Shown here: piece after piece, positions 18,284 through 25,851 of the stretch
How positions within the stretch are numbered: position 1 is the stretch's first letter
Layout of the letters: each line of letters starts with the position of its first letter
Assembly: GCF_002005105.1 (NCBI RefSeq)
Contig: NZ_MSCV01000041.1
Span: 1 to 63,336, forward strand
Length of the DNA: 63,336 nucleotides
Origin: Methylocaldum sp. 14B
GTDB lineage: Bacteria > Pseudomonadota > Gammaproteobacteria > Methylococcales > Methylococcaceae
Direction of reading: 5' to 3'
The notes under the pieces: model-generated
Database searches by the model: none
Told to the model about the DNA's origin: nothing
What the model saw: the letters and a program-made list of their open reading frames with translations, nothing else
Position numbers and translations under genes: made by a program

Positions 18284-19526
18284 AACCTTTCCTCGTCAGG
18301 GTGTCTTTGAGCTCGCTCTCGTTGGCCGGTTCCCCGGGAGTTTCGGTTGTCTGCCGGGGCCTGATGCGCTCGGCGATGATCGGGTAGAGGTTCGGGGCGA
18401 ACTCCACCGATTTATCGTTTATCTTACGAAGATAACCCCGATTCAATAGAAACGCCACGGAAAACATCCGCGTCCAGTCGGAATAACGGCGGGCACGTTC
18501 CAGCTCGGTTTTCTCGATCACGAATTCCAATTCGTCATTCTTGTTGATGGTGAATTCGCCGAACTGGCGTAGTCCCAGATAGGCCAGTTCCTTTTCCTCT
18601 TCGGTAAGCGGGCCGGGCGCGGTGGATTCCAGCCGGTAGGAGAGGAACAGGATGAAGAAGTCCACCATGGCGGCGCAGGCCAGGGTAAACCAAGAGATGT
18701 TCTTCCACATGGCAAAGGACGGCGTGATGCCGAGGGAAAACTCGGCATAGGAGCCGAACCGGGGTGCCTCGATGGGTGGCGTACCATAGGTCGCGGCCAG
18801 GATTTCCGCTTCTCCTTGCAGACTCTGGAAGTTCCGGACCAGCCTTTCGTAAGCCTCGGAATTGTTTACCTGAAGCGAAAATTCCTGTAGGGAGCCTCTC
18901 ACCTCGGACAAACGGTTTTCCATGCTCTCGGAATACGTGTTCAGTTGTTTCAGCCTGGCTTGTTCGCTTTGCAGAATCTCGTTGTAAAAACCCCAGACTT
19001 TGCCCTTGCCTATCTGTCCCTGCATGCCCGGATGAGTGCCCAGGTAAGCCCGGGTGGCATCCTCCGACGCCTGCTCGACGCGCTTCTGTTGAGCCGCCGT
19101 GAGCTGGCTCTTGAGACCGACCACGCTTTCGATATAGCGGTTCGCGTCATGGACTACGCTGGTCTGTCGTTCGAGCAGGATGGCATCGCGCTGGGAAAAT
19201 TCGTAAAACCTGAAATAGGCGAACGATATCGATATGGTCAGAGCCACTAACAGCGACAGCACCACGCTGAGATAGCGCAAGCGATTGGCGCGCCAGCGCA
19301 TGCCGGCCAGTTCCAAAGTACAAATCACGATCATGGATTGCACGGCGATCGTCATGATCAGCGCGATCCACTGAGGAATGAAATAGCTGAGGCCGTAGCA
19401 GGTGTTGTATCCCTCTGCAACGCTGAGCAGTAGGACGATCGGGATCGACAAAACGCGCAGTACGCCGATGAAGGTACTCTGAACGGCATTTAACAATTGG
19501 CCTATGTGCCAGGTTGTTTTGATCAT
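18276..19526 (-). CDS. Membrane protein with periplasmic coiled-coil segment, unknown function
   Basis: A 416-residue protein. Four hydrophobic segments are visible: about residues 17-38 (FIGVLRVLSIPIVLLLS), 52-75, 85-108 and 275-295 (FTLACAAMVDFFILFL). The stretch between the third and fourth is helical and charged (LLERQTSVVHDANRYIES onward) and should lie outside the cytoplasm or form a hairpin. The last 120 residues are cytoplasmic-looking. It overlaps the downstream coiled-coil gene by 8 bases, which points to a two-protein complex. Neither protein is one I recognise. Confidence 0.65.
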   Translation of the reverse strand: MIKTTWHIGQLLNAVQSTFIGVLRVLSIPIVLLLSVAEGYNTCYGLSYFIPQWIALIMTIAVQSMIVICTLELAGMRWRANRLRYLSVVLSLLVALTISISFAYFRFYEFSQRDAILLERQTSVVHDANRYIESVVGLKSQLTAAQQKRVEQASEDATRAYLGTHPGMQGQIGKGKVWGFYNEILQSEQARLKQLNTYSESMENRLSEVRGSLQEFSLQVNNSEAYERLVRNFQSLQGEAEILAATYGTPPIEAPRFGSYAEFSLGITPSFAMWKNISWFTLACAAMVDFFILFLSYRLESTAPGPLTEEEKELAYLGLRQFGEFTINKNDELEFVIEKTELERARRYSDWTRMFSVAFLLNRGYLRKINDKSVEFAPNLYPIIAERIRPRQTTETPGEPANESELKDTLTRKGYV

Positions 19527-19693
19527 GGGGCGTAGCCTTTGGCGCAGATGTTCTGCCGTTCGGATTTTATCGAGGGTTGATGGTTGAGCAATTTTCCCGG
19601 CATCGGTGTCGAAACGGTAAGAGTGGTTGGGGGCGGGCGCGTTTCCGGCTTATCCTAGAGTCTGACTCATGCATTTGTGAAGATGTGATTTTT

Positions 19694-19837
19694 ATGGGAA
19701 TGTTTTGGATCGCGATAGTGCTGGTGGTTGCCATTATTCTCGGTAATCTGATGATTCTGCTTCGAACCGCGAAAAAGCCCAAGATCCCCGATTCGGTCAA
19801 GCCAAAGCCTTACAAGGACGATGACGAGAACTGGTGA
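19694..19837 (+). CDS. Small single-span membrane protein (DUF2897-like)
   Basis: A 47-residue protein: one transmembrane helix (MFWIAIVLVVAIILGNLMIL) followed by a basic then acidic tail, KPKPYKDDDENW. This matches the DUF2897 family of small gammaproteobacterial inner-membrane proteins as I recall it. An ATG six bases further on is an equally possible start. It is monocistronic. Confidence 0.7.
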   Translation: MGMFWIAIVLVVAIILGNLMILLRTAKKPKIPDSVKPKPYKDDDENW

Positions 19838-19860
19838 GAGCTTAAGGGAGCTCTGATTGG

Positions 19861-20007
19861 GCCCTTCGACAGGTTCAGGACGAACGGTAACGTATCGATT
19901 CCGTTCGTGGTGAGCCCTTCGACTCGGCTCAGGACAGGCCCTTCAACTTGGCTCAGGACAGGCTTGTCGAACGCTCTCCTGAGCCTGCCCTGAGCCTGTC
20001 GAAGGGG
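19861..20007. repeat. Family E cluster (CCCTTCGACAGGCTCAGG type)
   Basis: CCCTTCGACAGGTTCAGGAC at the left and CCTGAGCCTGTCGAAGGGG at the right form an inverted pair. Two more degenerate copies (CCCTTCGACTCGGCTCAGGA, CCCTTCAACTTGGCTCAGGA) lie between. This motif is widely scattered in many proteobacterial genomes. Confidence 0.75.
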
Positions 20008-20147
20008 CATGAGCGGAATCCATCTGTTCACGGCTTCCTTGAAGAAGCTACCGAGTCTTTCCCCTGATGGCGCAGCGGGATGGGTACAAATTCGCCGGGA
20101 GCCGAAAGCGACAAACGACGTTTGCCGTGAGGCCCTGGGTGGTCTTA

Positions 20148-20216
20148 GAGCCTATCCCAGTAGGCTCAAGAAACCCTTCGACAAGCTCAGGGCGAACGGC
20201 CTACTGGGATAGGCTC
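20148..20216. repeat. Family D inverted-repeat element, intact
   Basis: Perfect 18-bp terminal inverted repeats GAGCCTATCCCAGTAGGC and GCCTACTGGGATAGGCTC enclose one family E motif (CCCTTCGACAAGCTCAGGGC). The total length is 69 bp. Confidence 0.8.
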
Positions 20217-20361
20217 ATAATAGTCAACCTGAACAGGCCAGGCCTGGCTTTCCGGGCGAGTAAAGCGCCGCTAGCCCATCGATGCCGGGGATGGGGCACG
20301 GCCTATCGGCCTTTGCCCCTCCCATGGGAACCGAAATTCGCTTCCACCGTCGTTGATCGGC

Positions 20362-20781
20362 TTACTCGCCGATGATTTTCACCAAAACCCTCTTCTTGCG
20401 GCGGCCGTCGAACTCGCCGTAAAAAATTTGCTCCCACGGGCCGAAATCGAGCTGTCCGCCGGTAATCGCCACGACCACTTCCCGGCCCATGACCTGCCGT
20501 TTCAAGTGGGCATCGCCATTATCTTCGCCAGTGCGGTTGTGGAAATAGCGGCTGATCGGTTCGTGCGGAGCCAGATTTTCGAGCCAGGTTTCGAAGTCGC
20601 GATGCAGACCGGACTCGTCATCGTTAATGAAGACCGATGCCGTGATGTGCATGGCGTTAATCAAAACGAGACCTTCCCGCACTCCGCTTTCTCTCAGACA
20701 TGTCTCCACCTGATGGGTAATGTTGATAAAAGCGATCCGGCTCGGTGCTTCGAACCAAAGTTCTTTACGGTAACTTTTCAT
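20362..20781 (-). CDS. YjbQ/UPF0047 family protein (secondary thiamine-phosphate synthase-like)
   Basis: A 139-residue protein of the YjbQ family. Conserved blocks are [52 protein letters not shown] and [19 protein letters not shown]. Some members have weak thiamine-phosphate synthase activity, but the physiological role is unsettled. The start is the ATG at 20781, which gives a full-length family member. It stands alone. Confidence 0.92.
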   Translation of the reverse strand: MKSYRKELWFEAPSRIAFINITHQVETCLRESGVREGLVLINAMHITASVFINDDESGLHRDFETWLENLAPHEPISRYFHNRTGEDNGDAHLKRQVMGREVVVAITGGQLDFGPWEQIFYGEFDGRRKKRVLVKIIGE

Positions 20782-20844
20782 GTCTGAGGTGCTCCTGTTG
20801 TTCGGGGGCTGTATTTTTTCAGGGACAACGAATGCAGTCGGTTT

Positions 20845-20993
20845 TATTAACCCGGCCTATAAATATAGGCCGGGTTAATCCGGGGCAGGGATGCCCCGGC
20901 GCGGCGACAAGCCGCGTGAGCCCAGGCCGGGCTTGTACCGGCCTGGGCGGCGGCCCGAAATACCAGGAGGGTATTTACGGGCCTGATTAATAA
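20845..20993. repeat. Family B 149-bp multi-hairpin element, copy 2
   Basis: It differs from 12487-12635 at only two positions (T for G in the GCCGGGCKTGTACC loop, T for C in GGGTAYTTACG) and has identical ends. It lies upstream of the secreted-protein cluster and may mark a boundary. Confidence 0.85.
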
Positions 20994-21409
20994 CTGCGAA
21001 TGGTGCGACAGATTGATGTTGTTCTCAAGCCGTGATTTTTGCCCGCGAAAATTGGCGGGAGGCTCCGGTGTCAGAAAATTTTACATTTCTTGGAAACGCC
21101 ATCATCAGCACCGCCCTGAGTCTAAAAAGATTTAACTATCAATGATCTACGGACGATCGGATCGGGCTTTCCGCTAGAAGTTGCTATTTACGATACATAA
21201 GAAACTGGGTTTCAAAGCACCACTAGGGGACGCCGGACGTTCCACTACATTTACAAAAACGAGTACCGCGTCATTTCGAAAAAATTCGTAAAAACAGCGA
21301 CATAACGCCGTGGTACGAAAATTGTTGGGAATATGGCGGCGTTTGGAAGAACGCTCCGGGTCAGAGCTGGAGTTCAGCCCGGTAACCACTGAATTTAAGG
21401 AGACATACG
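20994..21409. other. Upstream region of the secreted-protein cluster
   Basis: An AT-richer 416-base region without a convincing gene. It contains the putative sigma54 site at 21310-21326 and a strong ribosome binding site (TAAGGAG, 21396-21402). Confidence 0.5.
21310..21326 (+). promoter_or_regulatory. Putative sigma54 promoter
   Basis: GTGGTACGAAAATTGTT fits the TGGCACG-N4-TTGCW pattern with GG at -24 and ten bases to the -12 pair, which is GT in place of the usual GC. It lies about 85 bases before the first gene of a cluster that encodes its own sigma54 activator. The position supports it; the -12 mismatch weakens it. Confidence 0.45.
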
Positions 21410-22288
21410 ATGACGAACTTCAATAAGACTTTGTTGGCGGTCGGTATCAGCCTGGCATTGGGTTTCTCGTCGGGGGCATGGGCTGACGCGGAGATCGACT
21501 CCCAAAACAATAACCTAAATGTAGCGGTGGACGCGAGCTACGAAGCTGACGCCGAGGAGGATTCCGCTGCTGCGGTCAACGGGAACGCGACGAACGACCA
21601 AAGCGAAGCGGAAGCCGAGAACAACGGTGCTGCCGCCGCGAACAACGGGGGCACGGCCACCGCTGGCGAAGCTGAGGCCGAGGACGAAAACTCTGCTGCC
21701 GCGAACAACGGGAGCACGGCCAACGCTGGTGAAGCTGAGGCGGAGGACGAAGGTTCTGTTGCCGCGGCCGGCAACGGCACGGCCTCTGCCGACAACAGCG
21801 AAGCTGAGGCCGAGGACGACGGTGTAGCCGCGAACAACGGGGGCACGGCAACTCGCGACCAGAGCGAAAACACAACGGCTAACGCTGGCGGGGATGCTTT
21901 TGCTGCCCAGAACGGCGGTGAGATCGACTATACCTCGGCCTCGGCCACTGGTGGCGGGAATGCGTTAAGCGCGCAGAATGGCGGGGAGATCGAGGTAAAT
22001 TCGGCTTCGGTCGCCGGCGACGGGAATGCTTTTAACGTCCATAGGGGCGGCGAAGTGGAGATCGACAACAGTACCAAGGTCGAGCTAGATGGGGAAGTCG
22101 AGCATGTGGTTGTAGTGCCGGTCGGTGTCGCTGTCCAGGCAGGGGTGCCGGTTGCGGCTTCATCCAACAGCATCGACGGTTCAGCCAACGGCGCCGCCGG
22201 TATCGTTCAGCTCTCCCAAAACCTGGGCCACGCCTCGTTGATTCAACAAAGCACCAATGTTTTTGGCACCGTGAACGTCAACAATTGA
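21410..22288 (+). CDS. Secreted low-complexity repeat protein, candidate amyloid/fibre subunit
   Basis: A 292-residue protein starting at an ATG with TAAGGAG seven bases upstream. Signal peptide MTNFNKTLLAVGISLALGFSSGAWA. Residues about 40-155 hold roughly five copies of an acidic Ala/Asn/Gly repeat (AEAEDENSAAANNG). Residues about 160-215 hold three copies of GGNALSAQNGGEIEVNSAS. The C-terminus (NSIDGSANGAAGIVQLSQN onward) shares its motif with the next gene. No cysteine is present. The composition and repeats suggest an extracellular beta-stacking polymer. Fap major subunits have repeats and a C-terminal CxxC; this protein lacks the CxxC, so it is Fap-like at most. Acidic, Asn-rich codons differ from housekeeping neighbours. 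Confidence 0.75.
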   Translation: MTNFNKTLLAVGISLALGFSSGAWADAEIDSQNNNLNVAVDASYEADAEEDSAAAVNGNATNDQSEAEAENNGAAAANNGGTATAGEAEAEDENSAAANNGSTANAGEAEAEDEGSVAAAGNGTASADNSEAEAEDDGVAANNGGTATRDQSENTTANAGGDAFAAQNGGEIDYTSASATGGGNALSAQNGGEIEVNSASVAGDGNAFNVHRGGEVEIDNSTKVELDGEVEHVVVVPVGVAVQAGVPVAASSNSIDGSANGAAGIVQLSQNLGHASLIQQSTNVFGTVNVNN

Positions 22289-22380
22289 AATTGACGAGAT
22301 AACAGCCGATTAGGGTACCGGTGAGCGCCGAAACGCTCACCGGCTCTCTGCCAAAGCCTAAAGGAAAGAAGGTGTGAACG

Positions 22381-22740
22381 ATGAAAAAAGGATTGCTTGG
22401 AAGCCTATGTTTTCTCGTCAGTTGTTTTTGGTCGACCGGCCAAGCAAGCGGTCTCGACGACGAAGTCGCATTCGCTTCCGAATCGTATGCGGCGGTTGGG
22501 AGCGGCGATTTGGGCGAGGAGCGGGCCCGCGAGGGCGTGGACGATTTGGCGTTCGCCCGCGGCGCGCTCAAGGCGACAATGGCTGGTAACACTGCAAATA
22601 CCAGTAATATGACCACATATAACAGTATCGATGGCAGCGCGTTCACCGATGCTGGCGGAATCATATCGGTCATTCAAAACACCGGAAACAACGTAATCAT
22701 TCAAAATCTCACGGACGTCAACGTCACCATAACGCCATGA
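22381..22740 (+). CDS. Small secreted protein sharing the NSIDGSA/QN C-terminal motif
   Basis: A 119-residue protein with a signal peptide (MKKGLLGSLCFLVSCFWSTGQA). An acidic middle region (LGEERAREGVDDLAFARG) follows. The C-terminal 40 residues read YNSIDGSAFTDAGG then ISVIQNTGNNVIIQNLTDV. They line up with the end of the upstream protein (NSIDGSA, QN, IQ, V-x-T-V). It is preceded by AAGGAAAGAAGG. The stop overlaps the peptidase start as ATGA, so translation is coupled. I infer a minor or nucleating subunit of the same secreted structure. Confidence 0.72.
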   Translation: MKKGLLGSLCFLVSCFWSTGQASGLDDEVAFASESYAAVGSGDLGEERAREGVDDLAFARGALKATMAGNTANTSNMTTYNSIDGSAFTDAGGIISVIQNTGNNVIIQNLTDVNVTITP

Positions 22741-23453
22741 GCGAAAGTACCGGTCTTTTTCGTTCAAGTCTTTTGCTCGTTCTCTGTGTTATGAGCACGG
22801 TGTCGGAGGTTCGCGCCGGCTCCGTGCAGTTTTTCGATGGAGTGGCGGGGCCGGGATTCTATAACATCGGCACAACGAGCTACGCGGAGAGACGGTTCAA
22901 GACCATTCTGAAGCAGCAGTATGATTTCAGCTGCGGCTCGGCAGCGCTGGCGAGTTTGCTGTCATTCCATTACGAAGATACGGTCGGCGAATTGGAAGTC
23001 TTCGGCGACATGTGGGAGCATGGCGACCAGCAGAGAATACAACAGCAAGGTTTTTCCTTGCTGGACATGAAACAATACCTCGAACGCCGAGGGTACAAGG
23101 CTGACGGTTACAAAATCGGCTTGGAGCAGCTGGCTCAGGCGAAGGTGCCCGCGATTACTATTATCAATAATAAGGGCTATTTGCACTTCGTCATCATAAA
23201 AGGCACGAACGACTCCGCTGTGTTGCTTGGAGATCCGGCCATGGGTTTGAAAAGGGTGGATCTTCAGACGTTTAGAGAATTATGGGACAACCGCATCCTT
23301 TTTGTTATTCGAAATAAAAAGAATATTGCGGGCAAATATTTCAACAGCGGTGAAGAATGGGCTTTGAGTCCGAAAGCCCCATTGGGTATGGCAGTCGATA
23401 ATGGTAGTCTCGCCTCCTTCAACCTGCTACAACCGGGAAGATATGATTTTTAG
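22737..23453 (+). CDS. Periplasmic C39-like cysteine peptidase (FapD-like)
   Basis: A 238-residue protein with an N-terminal signal (LLLVLCVMSTVSEVRAG). The peptidase motif is QQYDFSCGSAALASLL, with the catalytic Cys near residue 66. The His is in GYLHFVIIKGTN and the Asp in LLGDPAMGLKRV. C39 domains usually sit on ABC transporters and cut after double glycine. Here there is no transporter, as in FapD of the Pseudomonas Fap system. Coupled translation with the upstream small secreted protein supports a joint role in maturation or export of the subunits. Peptidase identity is firm from the motifs; FapD equivalence is an inference. Confidence 0.85.
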   Translation: MSESTGLFRSSLLLVLCVMSTVSEVRAGSVQFFDGVAGPGFYNIGTTSYAERRFKTILKQQYDFSCGSAALASLLSFHYEDTVGELEVFGDMWEHGDQQRIQQQGFSLLDMKQYLERRGYKADGYKIGLEQLAQAKVPAITIINNKGYLHFVIIKGTNDSAVLLGDPAMGLKRVDLQTFRELWDNRILFVIRNKKNIAGKYFNSGEEWALSPKAPLGMAVDNGSLASFNLLQPGRYDF

Positions 23454-23470
23454 AAACAAGGAGTAATATC

Positions 23471-23974
23471 ATGATGTCGGCCAAGGATGTTCGAGCATCG
23501 AAGAAATTCGATGTCATGCGGCTGGTTTTGAGTGTCATCTTTCTTGCTTCGATCCCTCAAGCAATAAAAATCTGTGCGGCAAGTGGGCAGGGAGGCATTG
23601 AGTCGCTTCCCGGCTGGACAGCGGCCGAGGACGCAGAGCTTGATGAGTTGCGTGCCGGGTTTGTGTTGGACAACGGGATGGTTGTTGACTTATCCTTGGC
23701 CACATCCGTATTTGTCAATGGACAAGAACAGTTTTCGGACCGTTTCGCGCTGGCCGACGATTTTTCCATCGATCAGTTGCGCGGAGTGGCCGTAAATAAT
23801 GGTCCCAACAATTTCGCGATGTCGGATGCTGGGACGAACAACATGGCAGTTATTCAAAATACTATGGATAATCAGATAATAACTATGATGCGGTCCATCG
23901 ATTTAACCATTTCAAATGTTAAGGGTATGGATTTTAACGGTTTTGGACCGTACGGCGGTGGATTCGCTCCATAA
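23471..23974 (+). CDS. Third small secreted protein of the cluster
   Basis: A 167-residue protein with AAGGAG upstream of ATG 23471, 17 bases after the peptidase stop. A hydrophobic signal segment lies at about residues 16-35 (LVLSVIFLASIPQAIKICA). A block LDELRAGFVLDNGMVVDLSL is followed by SVFVNGQEQFSD. The end carries NNMAVIQNTMDNQIIT and SIDLTISNV, matching the IQN/V-x-T-I motif of the other two secreted proteins, then a Gly/Phe/Pro tail. It probably belongs to the same secreted assembly, perhaps as an adaptor (compare FapE), but I cannot place it in a named family. Confidence 0.7.
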   Translation: MMSAKDVRASKKFDVMRLVLSVIFLASIPQAIKICAASGQGGIESLPGWTAAEDAELDELRAGFVLDNGMVVDLSLATSVFVNGQEQFSDRFALADDFSIDQLRGVAVNNGPNNFAMSDAGTNNMAVIQNTMDNQIITMMRSIDLTISNVKGMDFNGFGPYGGGFAP

Positions 23975-24078
23975 TATCTAAAGCAGCGGCTTATTTATAG
24001 GGAGATATAATTACATAGGTTCTTGTAATAATAGGGAATATTGTCCTGTGTTGTATAATCAAAAGGAAGGGAAAACAG

Positions 24079-25503
24079 ATGGAACTAACAGCTGGGATTT
24101 CTCGAATCGAAAGGGTGTTTCCGGCCAATCAGGCCTGGGGCGATTCTAGGGATTTAATCTTGCTTCAGCCGGGTTGGGCTGACTCGCTCGGTCTGGCGAA
24201 GAGTCTCGCTGAAAAGGGCTGGAAGGCTCACATCTCGATGGATACGCGAGATGCGATAAGGCATCTCAGATCGAGCAAGATCTATGTCGGTGTCGTCCTG
24301 CTCGATGCAAGTTTCAGTGAGGAAACGCAAAGCGGGCTATTGGAAGTAATCAATGAAAGCTCGTCTACCGAGTGGATTGCGATCGTCGATCCAGGGAGTA
24401 TGGGTTCTATTGAGCACGCCTCTTTTTTGAGCTCTTTCTTTTTCGATTTTCATACGACCCCCGTAGATGTCCGTAGACTGGCATATTCGCTTGGGCACGC
24501 TTACGGCGCGGCAAAACTGGCGGAGGCCAGTCGCGGAGAATTTCGTCTAGCGATCAATCAGAGGTTTGGATTGATCGGGTCCAGTAAAGCAATGTCGCTG
24601 GTCTATGAAAATGTCCAAAAAATCAGCCGGAGTGATGAGCCGGTAATCGTTACCGGCGAGACCGGGACGGGCAAGGAACTCATTGCGAGGGCAATCCATG
24701 GCTTGTCGTCCAGGGCGGAAAAACCTTTCATCGCCGTGAGCTGCGGCGCCATTCCCGACACGCTAGTGCAAAGCGAATTCTTCGGCCATAACAAGGGAGC
24801 GTTTACTGGCGCGGTCGAGGAGAGAGTAGGGCATTTCGAAGCCGCAGCTGGCGGTACCGTGTTTTTGGACGAAATCGAAAATCTCTCTCCGTTGGGGCAA
24901 GTCTCACTGTTAAGGTTTTTGCAGGAAAAGGAGTTAACTCCCCTCGGTTCTAAAGAATCACGTCCGATAGATGTAAGGATTATTACTTCGGCAAGCCCGA
25001 ACTTGCGAGAAGCGGTGACTGCCGGCGTAATCAGAGAGGACTTGTTTTATCGTCTCAATGTATTGCAGATCGATGTACCGCCGTTAAGAAAACGGGATAC
25101 CGACGCAGCTGAAATCGCGGAATATTTCGTCGATCGATTTAATCAGGGGAAGCGGCGGAATTCGAAGCGTCTGTCGAAAAAAGCGGTTTCGGCAATTCTC
25201 GATTATTCATGGCCTGGAAACGTGCGGGAGTTGATGAGTTGCGTGAATCGAGCTGCCGTTCTTTCCACAGGTCGTCTGATTACCGAGGTGGATTTGGGGC
25301 TATCCCGTCCGGCGAAATTCAGTGGAAGAACGCTTAGAGAGATAAAAGCGCAAGCCGTCGAACAAGCCGTGATGTCTGCGTTGTCGGAATCCAAAAGTAT
25401 TACCAGCGCGGCACGCCGGCTCGGAGTTTCCCGCGTGACGCTATATCGCTTGATGGAAAAGCATTCCATTACGGTTCCCGGCGTTGAGCATGTCGCCGGA
25501 TAA
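24079..25503 (+). CDS. Sigma54-dependent transcriptional activator, VpsR/FleQ-like
   Basis: A 474-residue NtrC-family activator. Residues 1-145 form a receiver-like domain (DLILLQPGWAD, VVLLDASFS) that lacks a full acidic pocket, as in VpsR and FleQ, where cyclic-di-GMP rather than phosphorylation can be the signal. The AAA+ domain has Walker A GETGTGKE, the sigma54-contact loop GAFTGAVEE and Walker B GTVFLDEIE. The C-terminus is a Fis-type helix-turn-helix (SAARRLGVSRVTLYRLMEKH). It lies inside the secreted-protein cluster, 104 bases after it, and probably drives the sigma54-like promoter at 21310. A TATAAT at 24054 is a possible -10 for its own expression, without a clear -35. Confidence 0.9.
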   Translation: MELTAGISRIERVFPANQAWGDSRDLILLQPGWADSLGLAKSLAEKGWKAHISMDTRDAIRHLRSSKIYVGVVLLDASFSEETQSGLLEVINESSSTEWIAIVDPGSMGSIEHASFLSSFFFDFHTTPVDVRRLAYSLGHAYGAAKLAEASRGEFRLAINQRFGLIGSSKAMSLVYENVQKISRSDEPVIVTGETGTGKELIARAIHGLSSRAEKPFIAVSCGAIPDTLVQSEFFGHNKGAFTGAVEERVGHFEAAAGGTVFLDEIENLSPLGQVSLLRFLQEKELTPLGSKESRPIDVRIITSASPNLREAVTAGVIREDLFYRLNVLQIDVPPLRKRDTDAAEIAEYFVDRFNQGKRRNSKRLSKKAVSAILDYSWPGNVRELMSCVNRAAVLSTGRLITEVDLGLSRPAKFSGRTLREIKAQAVEQAVMSALSESKSITSAARRLGVSRVTLYRLMEKHSITVPGVEHVAG

Positions 25504-25851
25504 GTTATCGTTGGATCATCTAAATATGTTTGTTTATTATCGAATAATATATTAATGATGAACTGATAAAATACGCCTTATGATTTATACCGCCATATCT
25601 GCCGCATGATTTGGGCCGATATCGGATCTTTAACGCCTCACGACATGAAAGACTTAGATCATCGTCGAGGCATTTCCTTTGCGTCCAAGATATTCCCGTC
25701 ATTTATTTATGGCGGGCAGGGCTATTTTTCTTTTAATCAAGGCTTTATTGGTACACGCATATCCTTCGAAAATAACTTGCCAAACCAGTCAAATTAAAGT
25801 ACGTTCTGTTACGTCACAAAAATAAGACATGGACCCAGGGAGGGTACGTCA
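25504..25851. other. AT-rich intergenic region before the outer-membrane gene
   Basis: 348 bases with no accepted gene. It must contain the promoter of the outer-membrane protein gene. GG-N10-GC sigma54 spacing was looked for and not found. Confidence 0.45.

Larger units (their letters stand above)
19838..20361. other. Gene-free stretch filled with small repeats
   Basis: It contains several copies of the family E motif and one family D element, listed separately. No coding frame in this stretch has convincing features. Confidence 0.6.

Noticed and set aside
21410-22288. Direct naming of this gene as fapC
   Set aside because: No C-terminal CxxC and different repeat type; likeness to Fap is at the level of gene set, so no symbol was given.
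24022-24059. Sigma70 promoter of the activator gene
   Set aside because: TATAAT at 24054 is good but the best -35-like hexamer (TTGTAA) is 25 bases away; mentioned only as a possible -10.
25504-25851. Sigma54 promoter before the outer-membrane protein gene
   Set aside because: GG and GC pairs near 25730 have eight bases between them, not ten; no acceptable match found.
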